From Paraburkholderia sp. FT54 (GTDB taxonomy: Bacteria; Pseudomonadota; Gammaproteobacteria; Burkholderiales; Burkholderiaceae): 64,000 nucleotides of DNA. How positions within the stretch are numbered: the first letter of the stretch is position 1; each line of letters starts with the position of its first letter. The notes beneath the pieces are model-generated. The model ran no database searches. It was not told where the DNA came from and saw only the letters and a program-made list of their open reading frames with translations. Location of the stretch: NCBI RefSeq assembly GCF_031585635.1, contig NZ_CP134195.1, forward strand, positions 310,001 through 374,000. Direction: 5' to 3'. Made by a program: the position numbers and the translations under genes. Positions 44,618 to 52,813 of the stretch are shown here, one piece after another.

Positions 44618-47404
44618 ATGGCGATGTCCCCATCTTCCACGCCACCCGACGTTTGCTCGTTCTGCGACAGGGTTGGTCTGCCGATCCTCCCAGTACGATT
44701 TGCGATCGCACGTGCCGATTTGGGAAGCGCTCCGCCGCTTCCGGCGCCCTTCGACGCCGACGTTGCGTCTGTAGGACTGCCGGCGGACTTGGCGCGCTAC
44801 ACGCTGCGGTTGTTGCGTGCTGGTTACCTTTACGTATTCGATGAGCACCGCAACGAATGGTCGGCCTATGTCGTGAATGAACAGAGTTATTTGTTTTCTT
44901 TCGATGTGTTCGCCAAATCACCGCCTCCAATTGTCGCCACAAAGACATTCAGCAAAGCTTGCAAGGCAAAAAGCGACCCCTACAAGGCCCGATGCATCGC
45001 AATCAAAGACGCTGTCTATGCCACGCGGGTATGGCTCGGTTTCAGCAGCGTACCCTGGACGGCTACGGTGCTTCGCCGACACGCGTCGCCCGAGTATCGG
45101 GAGGCGCACATGCAGTGCATCGATGTGAAGAGTTGGCGGGAGGGTGGCCATCCGGTTCATATGGCAGGATTCGACGCGCTTGATCACGTGGCCGAATTCG
45201 CAGTTGATGCCACTGCTTTGCGGAAGGAGACGCGCGCGCATCTTCAGCAGTTTCTGCCGTTGCCGTATCAGCGCCCTGAAGATCTGATCGAAGCCAACCC
45301 GCGGTGCCAGCAGGTTTTGGCGACAATGGCGCCGAAGATGCAACAGTGGCTCGTCAGCGCGCTCAACACGGCAGTAACGAGTGGAACGGTGAATAGTGCA
45401 GCGTGGGATTTTTCGCCGCAGCCGTTCTCTCTGGCAAGCCAGGAAAAAGACGCCCTGACCGTGTGGGGGGAGAGCGCTTGCAAGCCATGGCCCGCCGCGC
45501 TAGCAGGGGTGCAAGACCCGGTCGGCATCACGATGGAGTTGAACGGGCTGGCTATTCAGCGGTGTGTCGAATTTACAGAACATGCCGAGCGGAAATGGCA
45601 CGTGGCTACGACAAGCGCCATAGAGGCGATTCACAAGGCGGTGCTGAATGGCGCGATGGTAGGACAGGCTGCGAAGCAGCAGACAGCGGCGGCCGTCGCG
45701 TTGCCGTTCGTGCCGTCGGTGCTGATTCGCAATAGTGGCAACCTCTCGGCGATGAACCGGAATCTTGATCAGGCCGGTGTGGTGCGTTCCGCTGACAAGA
45801 TGCGGCTGGACGCCGACACGTGGCCCCGCTACGCGAGCATGCTCGATCAGGATTCACTGGGAAAAGAATTAGCTCAGTACCGCGACGATCTGCTCAAGCT
45901 GGATCGTGACGTCATTGCGCCGTTGGACCATGCCTATATTGCGTGGATGAAGAGTAAGGCGCTCGCACAGCACTTCGAGCACAACTTCGATCAGGCCGAT
46001 GCCAATAACGGAGCGATCTACCAGCAGGTGGTGCATGGCTGCATCGAGCAAGCCAGCGGGCGCACGGGATCGGCGCGGTATTTTAAGGACTGCTTGACCG
46101 AGGACCCGGTCACTTCCAGCAACGTGGTACTGCGTGCCTTGATCTTCAACCAGCAGCGTCTGGCGGCGGCGTGGGCCGAAGCTGCGGTCCGGAGAGGCGG
46201 CGCCCACGACATGACCTTTGACGAAGGGATCGGCAAGTTTTATGAGGCGGTCAAGGATACGTTTGTGGTGAGCAGCTTAGGGCGGGGCATCAAGGGGCCG
46301 TTTGCCAATCTCTCGAAATATCTGTATCAGCTCGCTGGGCCTATCACGGAGCGATTAGGCACCGCATTGAATGAGGTCGCCGAAATCGGTCTTGCGAAGT
46401 TGCCGGAGCGCCGGTTAATGACGCTCATGTTGGGTGTGCTGCAGGCAGAAAATCCGAATCTGGAATTGGTGGACGTGCGCGGCGTGCAGTCACCCCGGCA
46501 GGCGGCAAAGGCATTGGCGCGAGCGATTGCCGCGAGATCTGGAGGGGGCGCGCAGAACCTGTATGGCAGCGTCGAGGCGTTAATAATCGAGGCAAAAGGG
46601 AAAGAGAGCGCTTTATTCAGAGGGCTGTTTTTAATCGACAGGGCTCGACTCAAGACGATGCAGGGTGCCAATAACGCCGCGCGGCTGACCACTGTGAAAC
46701 CGGAAACCTTCGAGCGATTATTGGAAACAAGCAGTCGCGGGCTGTTCAATGCAGAAGTGAAGGCAGGCGTAATCGGCGCGATCCTGAATGCAGCCACGCT
46801 TGGCGCGTCGTACCGGGAGTTGATCAGGTCTGATGGGAAGGGGCCGGGGTCGCTGAATTTTGCGTCGGGGGTGGCTTCGCTGATCGGTAGCTCAATGGAG
46901 ACGACCGGTCGGATGGTTGAAAAGATGCCGTGGGCGGAGTCGCCAATCAGTCTTGCAATGCGCAATCTAGGCCTCGTTCAGGAGTTCAACGCCAAATGGC
47001 TCGTCGGCACAGGGCAGTGGGTGGGAATTATTGGCGGCGTCCTGGCGGCGGCGCTTCAGATGTGGGAAGGGACGGAGGAATACGAGTACAACCACAGCCT
47101 CGGATTCACGATGTTGGTACTGGGCGTTGCTGAAATAGCGGCTGCATTCATGGTTCTGAGTGCGTGGACGGGGGTGGGCCTGGTGATTGGCTTGTTGGTG
47201 ATGGCTGCCATCTGGGCAGTCGGGCAGTTCAAGACGGACGACATCCAGAAGTGGCTGGCGAAATCAAAATTTGGCTCACTGGAAAACGGACGGGACCGAT
47301 TTCATAGTCTGATGGAACAACAGGCCGCCTTGGCAAAACTGGCGGCAGTGAACTGCACCCCAAAAGTTGGACACCGATCCAACCTTTTGGGGTGTTTTTC
47401 ATGA
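44618..47404 (+). CDS. VasX-type type VI secretion effector, C-terminus altered by IS insertion
   Basis: A 928-residue protein. CSFCDRVGLPILPVRFA at residues 13-29 is the mark of the VasX N-terminal domain. A long helical middle follows, and near 750-890 there are three or four hydrophobic segments (GQWVGIIGGVLAAALQMW, SLGFTMLVLGVAEIAAAFMVL, GVGLVIGLLVMAAIWAVG), as in pore-forming T6SS toxins. Residues 1-910 are native. The last 18 come from the IS: without it the frame reads Gly then TAG right at the target. The start has no clear ribosome site; ATG 44624 is also possible. Base use is less GC-rich than the flanks, which suggests transfer. Confidence 0.8.
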   Translation: MAMSPSSTPPDVCSFCDRVGLPILPVRFAIARADLGSAPPLPAPFDADVASVGLPADLARYTLRLLRAGYLYVFDEHRNEWSAYVVNEQSYLFSFDVFAKSPPPIVATKTFSKACKAKSDPYKARCIAIKDAVYATRVWLGFSSVPWTATVLRRHASPEYREAHMQCIDVKSWREGGHPVHMAGFDALDHVAEFAVDATALRKETRAHLQQFLPLPYQRPEDLIEANPRCQQVLATMAPKMQQWLVSALNTAVTSGTVNSAAWDFSPQPFSLASQEKDALTVWGESACKPWPAALAGVQDPVGITMELNGLAIQRCVEFTEHAERKWHVATTSAIEAIHKAVLNGAMVGQAAKQQTAAAVALPFVPSVLIRNSGNLSAMNRNLDQAGVVRSADKMRLDADTWPRYASMLDQDSLGKELAQYRDDLLKLDRDVIAPLDHAYIAWMKSKALAQHFEHNFDQADANNGAIYQQVVHGCIEQASGRTGSARYFKDCLTEDPVTSSNVVLRALIFNQQRLAAAWAEAAVRRGGAHDMTFDEGIGKFYEAVKDTFVVSSLGRGIKGPFANLSKYLYQLAGPITERLGTALNEVAEIGLAKLPERRLMTLMLGVLQAENPNLELVDVRGVQSPRQAAKALARAIAARSGGGAQNLYGSVEALIIEAKGKESALFRGLFLIDRARLKTMQGANNAARLTTVKPETFERLLETSSRGLFNAEVKAGVIGAILNAATLGASYRELIRSDGKGPGSLNFASGVASLIGSSMETTGRMVEKMPWAESPISLAMRNLGLVQEFNAKWLVGTGQWVGIIGGVLAAALQMWEGTEEYEYNHSLGFTMLVLGVAEIAAAFMVLSAWTGVGLVIGLLVMAAIWAVGQFKTDDIQKWLAKSKFGSLENGRDRFHSLMEQQAALAKLAAVNCTPKVGHRSNLLGCFS
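47346..47348. repeat. Target-site duplication, left copy (CAG)
   Basis: CAG directly before the left inverted repeat, matched by CAG at 48798-48800. A 3-bp duplication fits IS3-family insertion. Confidence 0.8.
47349..47373 (+). repeat. IS left terminal inverted repeat
   Basis: TGAACTG, two mismatched bases, CCCC, two bases and AAGTTGGACA over 25 bases. It matches the reverse complement of 48773-48797 at 21 of 25 positions. Confidence 0.9.
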
Positions 47405-47928
47405 CGAAGTACAGTGAGCAGTTAAAGCTGAAGCTGGTGAAGCAGTACGTGGCCGGTTCGGCTGGTGTCGAGGTACTTGCAAAGCGGTATGGAGTGAGTC
47501 GCTCGGTTTTACAGCTGTGGATTTCGGCCTACGAGCAACATGGACGGGACGGACTGCGCAAGAAATTCAGTCACTATGACGCGCAGTTCAGGATGTCGGT
47601 ACTCATGCACATGTGGCAGAAGGATTTGCCATACCGGCAGGTGGCTGCGGTGTTCGACATCCGCAGTCCGGGCTGCATAGCGCAATGGGAACGCCGGTAT
47701 CATGAAGGCGGTATCGACGCACTGGCGCCTCGTCCACGATGGCGCCGCAAAACCATGACCCAGCCAGTTCCTGAAAAGCCGACCGAAGACAGTGCGCCAG
47801 ATAAGCGCACGCGTGAGCAGTTGCTCAAGGAAAACGAGTACCTGCGCGCGGAGGTGGCCTATCTAAAAAAGCTCGATGCCCTGCTTCAGGCAAAGAAGCA
47901 GGGCGTGCAGAAGAAAAAGCGCAAATAG
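47401..47928 (+). CDS. IS3-family transposase OrfA (helix-turn-helix)
   Basis: A 175-residue DNA-binding protein: EQLKLKLVKQYVAGSAGVEVLAKRYGVSRSVLQLW is the first helix-turn-helix, a second follows near 50-90, and a coiled coil near 135-170 (LLKENEYLRAEVAYLKKLD). Codons AAA AAG at 47914-47919 just before the stop are a plausible slippery site for -1 frameshifting into orfB. ATG 47401 is preferred to the ATG three codons earlier. Confidence 0.92.
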   Translation: MTKYSEQLKLKLVKQYVAGSAGVEVLAKRYGVSRSVLQLWISAYEQHGRDGLRKKFSHYDAQFRMSVLMHMWQKDLPYRQVAAVFDIRSPGCIAQWERRYHEGGIDALAPRPRWRRKTMTQPVPEKPTEDSAPDKRTREQLLKENEYLRAEVAYLKKLDALLQAKKQGVQKKKRK

Positions 47929-48764
47929 TGCAGGAGCTCCGGCAGCACCACCCGATGCCCGCTTTGCTGAAGGCAGCGGGTCTGGCGCGCAGCACGTTCT
48001 ATTACCAGTTGAGCGTGCCGGATGCCGGTGAGCGGCACAAGGACCTCAAAACCCGCATCAAGACTGTGTATGAACGCCACAAGGGCCGTTATGGCTACCG
48101 GCGCATCACGGCGGCGATCCGGCAGGCAGGCCCGAGCGTGAACCACAAGACGGTGCAACGTCTGATGGGAGAACTGAAACTGAAATCGCTGGTGCGCGCG
48201 AAGAAATACCGCTCATGGCGCGGCGAAGTCGGCCGTATTGCGCCGAACCTGTTAAACCGCGAGTTCAGCGCACAGCAGCCCAATCAGAAGTGGGTGACGG
48301 ACGTGACGGAGTTCAACGTGCTGGGTCAGAAGCTGTATCTCTCGCCGATCATGGATCTGTATAACGGCGAGATCGTGGCTTATCAGATGAACACCCGACC
48401 GGTCTTCGATCTGGTCAGCAGCATGCTAAAAAAAGCGCTGGCAAAGCTTGGTCCCCAGGAGACCCCGCTGCTGCATTCAGACCAGGGCTGGCAGTACCAG
48501 ATGCCTGCTTACCGGAGGCTGCTGGATCAACACGGCCTGACGCAGAGCATGTCGCGCAAGGCAAACTGCTACGACAATGCGGCAATGGAAAGCTTCTTTG
48601 GCACGCTCAAGGCGGAGTTCTTCCGGCTGAGCAGGTTTGAAAGTATCGACGAGTTGAAGGCTGGCATCAGACAATACATTCACTACTACAACCACAAACG
48701 CATCAAGCTCAAACTGAACGGGCTGAGTCCTGTGATGTACAGAACCCAGCCCGCTCAAACCTGA
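47928..48764 (+). CDS. IS3-family transposase OrfB (DDE integrase core)
   Basis: A 278-residue rve-type catalytic domain. Asp in VTDVTEF, Asp in HSDQG and Glu in AAMESFFG make the DDE triad, and YDNAAMESFFGTLKAE is typical of the family. The N-terminal half has the HTH_21 segment RYGYRRITAAIR. It can be made from the GTG at 47928 or, more likely, as an OrfAB frameshift fusion. Confidence 0.93.
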   Translation: MQELRQHHPMPALLKAAGLARSTFYYQLSVPDAGERHKDLKTRIKTVYERHKGRYGYRRITAAIRQAGPSVNHKTVQRLMGELKLKSLVRAKKYRSWRGEVGRIAPNLLNREFSAQQPNQKWVTDVTEFNVLGQKLYLSPIMDLYNGEIVAYQMNTRPVFDLVSSMLKKALAKLGPQETPLLHSDQGWQYQMPAYRRLLDQHGLTQSMSRKANCYDNAAMESFFGTLKAEFFRLSRFESIDELKAGIRQYIHYYNHKRIKLKLNGLSPVMYRTQPAQT

Positions 48765-48772
48765 ACTCAAAC

Positions 48773-48797
48773 TGTCCAACTTTGCGGGGTCAGTTCA
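48773..48797 (-). repeat. IS right terminal inverted repeat
   Basis: Reads TGAACTGACCCC on the minus strand and ends AGTTGGACA; see the left repeat. Confidence 0.9.
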
Positions 48798-48800
48798 CAG
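48798..48800. repeat. Target-site duplication, right copy (CAG)
   Basis: CAG directly after the right inverted repeat, copy of 47346-47348. The next bases GTTAG complete the original effector stop. Confidence 0.8.
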
Positions 48801-48808
48801 GTTAGGTC

Positions 48809-49798
48809 ATGGAAAGCGGTTTTTTCTATCCCTTCGACACGCCCGACCAGATCACCGCTGCCGAGCGGCGTCAGGACGGACTAGTGAGGGACCTCAAACA
48901 GCTTGGCGGCGTGGAGGTTGATGACCGCGCGAGCCTGATCCATTTCAACTCGACCTGCCTTGATATGATCGATCGCTCGTTCACGATACGAGGGGGAATG
49001 AGCAACATTCTGGCACTCGTTTGCACGCTGTTTGGCTTGGGTGGCGGCGGGTTTGCGCTCCGCATGGTGATGCCTGACCTACTGGCGGGAAAAATTGAGT
49101 CGCCGTGGATCGTGTGGATCATGATTTGTGTTCTGTTCACGGTAGTCACGTGTGTCCTCTTTATCGCCAAACGAACCATAGGCCAGGAATTTTTCACCTA
49201 TACCCATTTTCCCATTCGCTTCAACCGCAAAACGCGGATGATTCACGTGTTCCGGCACAAAGGATCCGGTGGCGTCCTTTCGGTACCGTGGGATCAGGCC
49301 TATTTCCACATCGGCAAAGGCACGTTGGCCCGGAGCCTGCTCGATCTGCGCGGACATGTCATGGATGGCGATAAAGTCATCGATACTTTCGCAGTAGGCA
49401 ATTTCTTCAGCACCAGGGAGCCCATCCAGCAGATCTGGAAGTTCATTGTCGTGTACATGGAGCAAGGTCCGCAGGCTTTGCCCAAAGACATCCACATCGT
49501 CAAGTCGCCGAATGTGAGCCTGAAGAATCAATTTATCTGTGCGACTTCCTATTGCAATATTTTCTTGCCGATACCGTTGATCAAATGGGTGTTCGCCGCA
49601 TTGATCACCGGCATGCGTTGGGTCGTAATGAAAAGCTGCAGGGAACCAGTCTGGCCTTCCGAAATTGTGGCCGAATCAGCTATCGCGCCAGACGACATTT
49701 ATCACTGGGGCGAACCAGAATTTTCTGGGGGCCCAGTCAGAGATGCACGCGGGGAATGGCAAGCAATTCAGGCGCGGAATCGGCGTCTGAATAAATGA
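48809..49798 (+). CDS. DUF6708-type membrane protein, probable immunity partner of the effector
   Basis: A 329-residue protein with two membrane segments near 67-87 and 100-120, a cytoplasmic block FFTYTHFPIRFNRKTRMIHVFRHKGSGG and VLSVPWDQAYFHIG, and a later hydrophobic stretch near 250-272. The RFNRKTRMIHVFR pattern is the DUF6708 mark, often seen beside T6SS effectors. Before the IS came in, its ATG lay 3 bases after the effector stop, so the pair was translationally coupled. It now depends on reading through the IS or on a promoter in it. The immunity role is inference from position. Confidence 0.7.
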   Translation: MESGFFYPFDTPDQITAAERRQDGLVRDLKQLGGVEVDDRASLIHFNSTCLDMIDRSFTIRGGMSNILALVCTLFGLGGGGFALRMVMPDLLAGKIESPWIVWIMICVLFTVVTCVLFIAKRTIGQEFFTYTHFPIRFNRKTRMIHVFRHKGSGGVLSVPWDQAYFHIGKGTLARSLLDLRGHVMDGDKVIDTFAVGNFFSTREPIQQIWKFIVVYMEQGPQALPKDIHIVKSPNVSLKNQFICATSYCNIFLPIPLIKWVFAALITGMRWVVMKSCREPVWPSEIVAESAIAPDDIYHWGEPEFSGGPVRDARGEWQAIQARNRRLNK

Positions 49799-49938
49799 CA
49801 CGCACATGAACAACGCAACGCTTTGAACTGACATGCGTGGCCCGGACATTCGGAGACGCGCATGCCTTGTGTCGGCTGAGGGGCAACGCGGGGGGAGTTG
49901 GCGCGCATGCGCGGAATCTCAGCTCGCTGAATATTCAA

Positions 49939-49957
49939 GGCGGCCACGGTCGCCGCC
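49939..49957 (-). terminator. Weak hairpin after the HtrA-like gene
   Basis: GGCGGC (49939-49944) pairs with GCCGCC (49952-49957); TTGAATATT follows on the minus strand. Terminator function is only possible. Confidence 0.35.
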
Positions 49958-49971
49958 GTTGCGTCGCCAAA

Positions 49972-51195
49972 TCAACCGCCGTCGTCGTCCTGATCACCAC
50001 TGCCGCCGCCGTTGTCCTCGGCCGGTTGCTTCGGCGGAGGCGGGCGTTTGCCGATAGTGACCTCCAGATCCATCTCCCGGCTCTTGCGCACCAGATGCAC
50101 CTTCGCGGCCGTGCCCGGCTTGATCTGCGCGATCACGTTCAGCAGGCGCGTGGTGTCGGTGATTTCCTGGCCGTTCACGCTCATGAGAATGTCACCCGGC
50201 TTGATGCCCGCGCGGTCCGCGGGCCCGTTCTTCAGCACGCCCGCGACAATCGCGCCCGACTTCTGATCCAGCCCGAACGATTCGGCGATCTCCGGCGTGA
50301 CGTCCTGCGGCTCGACGCCGATCCAGCCGCGCGTGACCGAACCCGTGGTGATGATGCTCTCCAGCACGCTGCGCGCCGTCGAGACGGGAATCGCGAAGCC
50401 GATGCCGAGCGAGCCACCCGAGCGCGAATAGATGGCGGTGTTGATGCCGAGCAGGTTACCGTTCACGTCGACCAGCGCGCCGCCCGAGTTGCCGGGGTTG
50501 ATGGCCGCGTCGGTCTGAATGAAGTTTTCGAACGTGTTGATGCCGAGGTGATTACGTCCGAGCGCGCTGACGATGCCCATGGTCACCGTCTGTCCGACGC
50601 CGAACGGATTGCCGATGGCGAGCACCACGTCGCCCACGCGCGTCTGGTCCATGCGGCCGAGCGTGATGGTGGGCAGGTTGGTCATGTTGACCTTGAGCAC
50701 GGCCAGATCCGTTTCCGGGTCGACGCCGATCACCTTCGCATTCGTGGTGCGGCCGTCGGCCAGCGCGATTTCGATCTGATCAGCGCCGTCTACGACGTGC
50801 TGGTTCGTTAGAATGTACCCTTCCGAACTCACTATCACGCCGGAGCCCAGATTGGACGCGGGTTGTTCCTGCTGCTTGCGGTTCTTGTCGCCGAAGAAGT
50901 AGCGGAACAGCGGATCTTTCGCGCGTGGGTCGGGTGGCAGTGAGCCATCCTTGCTGGAGAACACATTGACGACCGCGGGCATGGCCTTTTGCGCGGCGTC
51001 CGCATACGACGCCTGAGCTGGGCCGCTGCCGATGCCTGGCGCTACTTCTCGCAGGGCGACGATCGGTTCGGCGAGTTGCTTGCCGAATTGCCCTTGACGC
51101 TGGAGCCACTGCGGTTTGAGAGTCGCAATGATGAACATGAGCGCCAACAGCACGGTCACCGCTTGAGCAAAGAACAGCCAAAAGCGTCTAAGCAT
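49972..51195 (-). CDS. HtrA/Do-type serine protease with membrane anchor and one PDZ (DegS-like)
   Basis: A 407-residue envelope protease. An N-terminal anchor (LFFAQAVTVLLALMFIIATL) is followed by the trypsin-like domain with His in TNQHVV, Asp in ETDLAVL and Ser in GNSGGAL. A single PDZ domain (about 280-375: GWIGVEPQDV, AGIKPGDILMSVNGQEI) comes next, and a Gly/Asp-rich tail ends it. One PDZ plus an anchor resembles DegS, which starts the sigma-E envelope response. It is divergent from the Nif3 gene with a 19-bp gap between start codons. Confidence 0.92.
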   Translation of the reverse strand: MLRRFWLFFAQAVTVLLALMFIIATLKPQWLQRQGQFGKQLAEPIVALREVAPGIGSGPAQASYADAAQKAMPAVVNVFSSKDGSLPPDPRAKDPLFRYFFGDKNRKQQEQPASNLGSGVIVSSEGYILTNQHVVDGADQIEIALADGRTTNAKVIGVDPETDLAVLKVNMTNLPTITLGRMDQTRVGDVVLAIGNPFGVGQTVTMGIVSALGRNHLGINTFENFIQTDAAINPGNSGGALVDVNGNLLGINTAIYSRSGGSLGIGFAIPVSTARSVLESIITTGSVTRGWIGVEPQDVTPEIAESFGLDQKSGAIVAGVLKNGPADRAGIKPGDILMSVNGQEITDTTRLLNVIAQIKPGTAAKVHLVRKSREMDLEVTIGKRPPPPKQPAEDNGGGSGDQDDDGG

Positions 51196-51214
51196 CTGAA
51201 GACTAGAGGTTTAT

Positions 51215-51961
51215 ATGGATCGGATCGAACTTGAATTGTACTTGAACAATCTTCTTGAAACCGCGCGCTTCAAGGACTATTGCCCCAATGGACTGCAGGT
51301 CGAAGGGCGTCGCAAGATCAATAAGCTCGCGACCGGCGTGACCGCTTCGGCGGCCTTCCTGGAGGCCGCGCTCGACTGGGGCGCGGACGCCGTGCTGGTC
51401 CATCACGGCTACTTCTGGCGCAACGAAGCGCCGCAGATCACCGGCCGCAAACACGCGCGGCTGAAGCTGCTGATCGCCAACGACCTGAACCTGTTCGCCT
51501 ATCACCTGCCGCTCGACGACCATCCCGAGTTCGGCAACAACGCGCAGATCGGCCAGAAGATGGGCTGGATCAGCGACGCGCGCTTCGGCGAGAACGACCT
51601 CGGCTGGCTCGCCACGTTTCCGATGCCGATCACGCTCGCGCACTTCACCGCGCAAGTCGAGCAGACGCTCGGCCGCACGCCGCTCGTGTTCGGCGACGCG
51701 GACCGCGAACTGCGCCGGGTGGGCTGGTGCACGGGTGCCGCGCAAGGCATGTTCGACGCGGCCATCAACGCGGGCGCCGACGTCTATCTGACCGGCGAAG
51801 TATCGGAGTCGGTGATGCACACGTCGGCGGAAAGCGGCGTCGCTTTTCTCGCGGCCGGCCACCATGCAACCGAGCGTTTCGGCGTGCAGGCGGTGGGTAA
51901 GCATCTGTCCGAGTCGTTCGATATCGAGCACCTCTTTATCGATATCCCTAATCCCGTCTGA
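51215..51961 (+). CDS. Nif3-like dinuclear metal-centre protein
   Basis: A 248-residue Nif3/YbgI-family protein with [24 protein letters not shown] and [12 protein letters not shown], the metal-binding motifs. GTP cyclohydrolase-like activity has been proposed for relatives, but the job is unsettled. Confidence 0.92.
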   Translation: MDRIELELYLNNLLETARFKDYCPNGLQVEGRRKINKLATGVTASAAFLEAALDWGADAVLVHHGYFWRNEAPQITGRKHARLKLLIANDLNLFAYHLPLDDHPEFGNNAQIGQKMGWISDARFGENDLGWLATFPMPITLAHFTAQVEQTLGRTPLVFGDADRELRRVGWCTGAAQGMFDAAINAGADVYLTGEVSESVMHTSAESGVAFLAAGHHATERFGVQAVGKHLSESFDIEHLFIDIPNPV

Positions 51962-52192
51962 ATCGCAAAATTTACGTAAAACGCATTAGCGAAGAAAAAG
52001 GCGCGAATAACGGAGAGGGCACTTAAAAGGAGGCGCGCAAAAGTTTGCGATTCGTACGGAGAAACCCTGATTTATCAAGGGCTTCGCACGGTTTTTGGCA
52101 ATCGGCCCTTGTAAATGGCGACTCCATTCGCGCAAACTAGCGGCGGTAGAAGCGACGTGAAGGAAAAATCCAACTCAGAAGTGGGGCGAGTG

Positions 52193-52813
52193 ATGCGAGA
52201 CAAGGAAGATGAACGCGTCGACGGCAGCCGCCGTACCTGGCTGATTGCGACGACCGCAGCAGGTGGCTTGGGAGGCGTGGCCACCGTTATACCCTTTGTT
52301 AGTTCGTTTGCACCATCTGAAAAGGCCAAGGCAGCAGGCGCCCCGGTCGAAGTCGATATTAGTGATCTCAAGCCCGGCGACATGAAGACCGTTGCCTGGC
52401 GTGGTAAGCCGGTGTGGATCATCAACCGCACCGACAGGATGCTCGCCGATGTCCAGAAAGCCGATAACGAAGTAGCGGATCCCCACACCAAGAATCCTTT
52501 TTCAATACCGTTGCCGGAGTACTGCAACAACGAGTTCCGTTCACGCACCGACCACAAGAACCTTTTCGTCGCCGTCGCCGTGTGCACCCATCTGGGCTGT
52601 ACGCCGACGCCGCGCTTCCAGGAGGGCGCGCAGCCCAATCTTCCAGACGACTGGCCAGGCGGCTTCCTGTGCCCTTGCCACGGCTCGACCTATGACATGG
52701 CCGGCCGCGTCTTCAAGAACAAACCAGCGCCGCAGAACCTCGACATCCCGCCTTACATGTTCACCTCGGCCACCGGCCTCGTGATCGGCAAGGACGAGAA
52801 AGGAGAAGCGTAA
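52193..52813 (+). CDS. petA: Ubiquinol-cytochrome c reductase iron-sulfur (Rieske) subunit
   Basis: A 206-residue protein with a twin-arginine signal anchor (GSRRTWL, then a hydrophobic helix) and the 2Fe-2S boxes CTHLGC and CPCHGS. It moves electrons from ubiquinol to cytochrome c1. ATG 52193 has a GGGGCGAG site; earlier in-frame starts would place 26 unrelated residues ahead of the Tat signal. Its stop overlaps petB by one base. Export needs TatABC at 42442-44053. Confidence 0.94.
   Translation: MRDKEDERVDGSRRTWLIATTAAGGLGGVATVIPFVSSFAPSEKAKAAGAPVEVDISDLKPGDMKTVAWRGKPVWIINRTDRMLADVQKADNEVADPHTKNPFSIPLPEYCNNEFRSRTDHKNLFVAVAVCTHLGCTPTPRFQEGAQPNLPDDWPGGFLCPCHGSTYDMAGRVFKNKPAPQNLDIPPYMFTSATGLVIGKDEKGEA

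Larger units (their letters stand above)
47349..48797 (+). mobile_element. IS3-family insertion sequence, IS150-like, complete (1449 bp)
   Basis: Bounded by 25-bp inverted repeats and a CAG duplication. It carries orfA and orfB in overlapping -1 frames, as IS3 elements do, and both look intact, so it is probably young. It sits at the very end of the effector gene and separates it from the DUF6708 gene. The IS orientation is the same as both neighbours. Confidence 0.93.

Noticed and set aside
44618..47404. Effector truncated to a pseudogene by the IS
   Set aside because: The IS is at the stop codon; 910 of 911 native residues remain.
49837..50811. Long plus-strand frame opposite the HtrA-like protease
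   Set aside because: Shadow of the real minus-strand gene; no motif or start signal.
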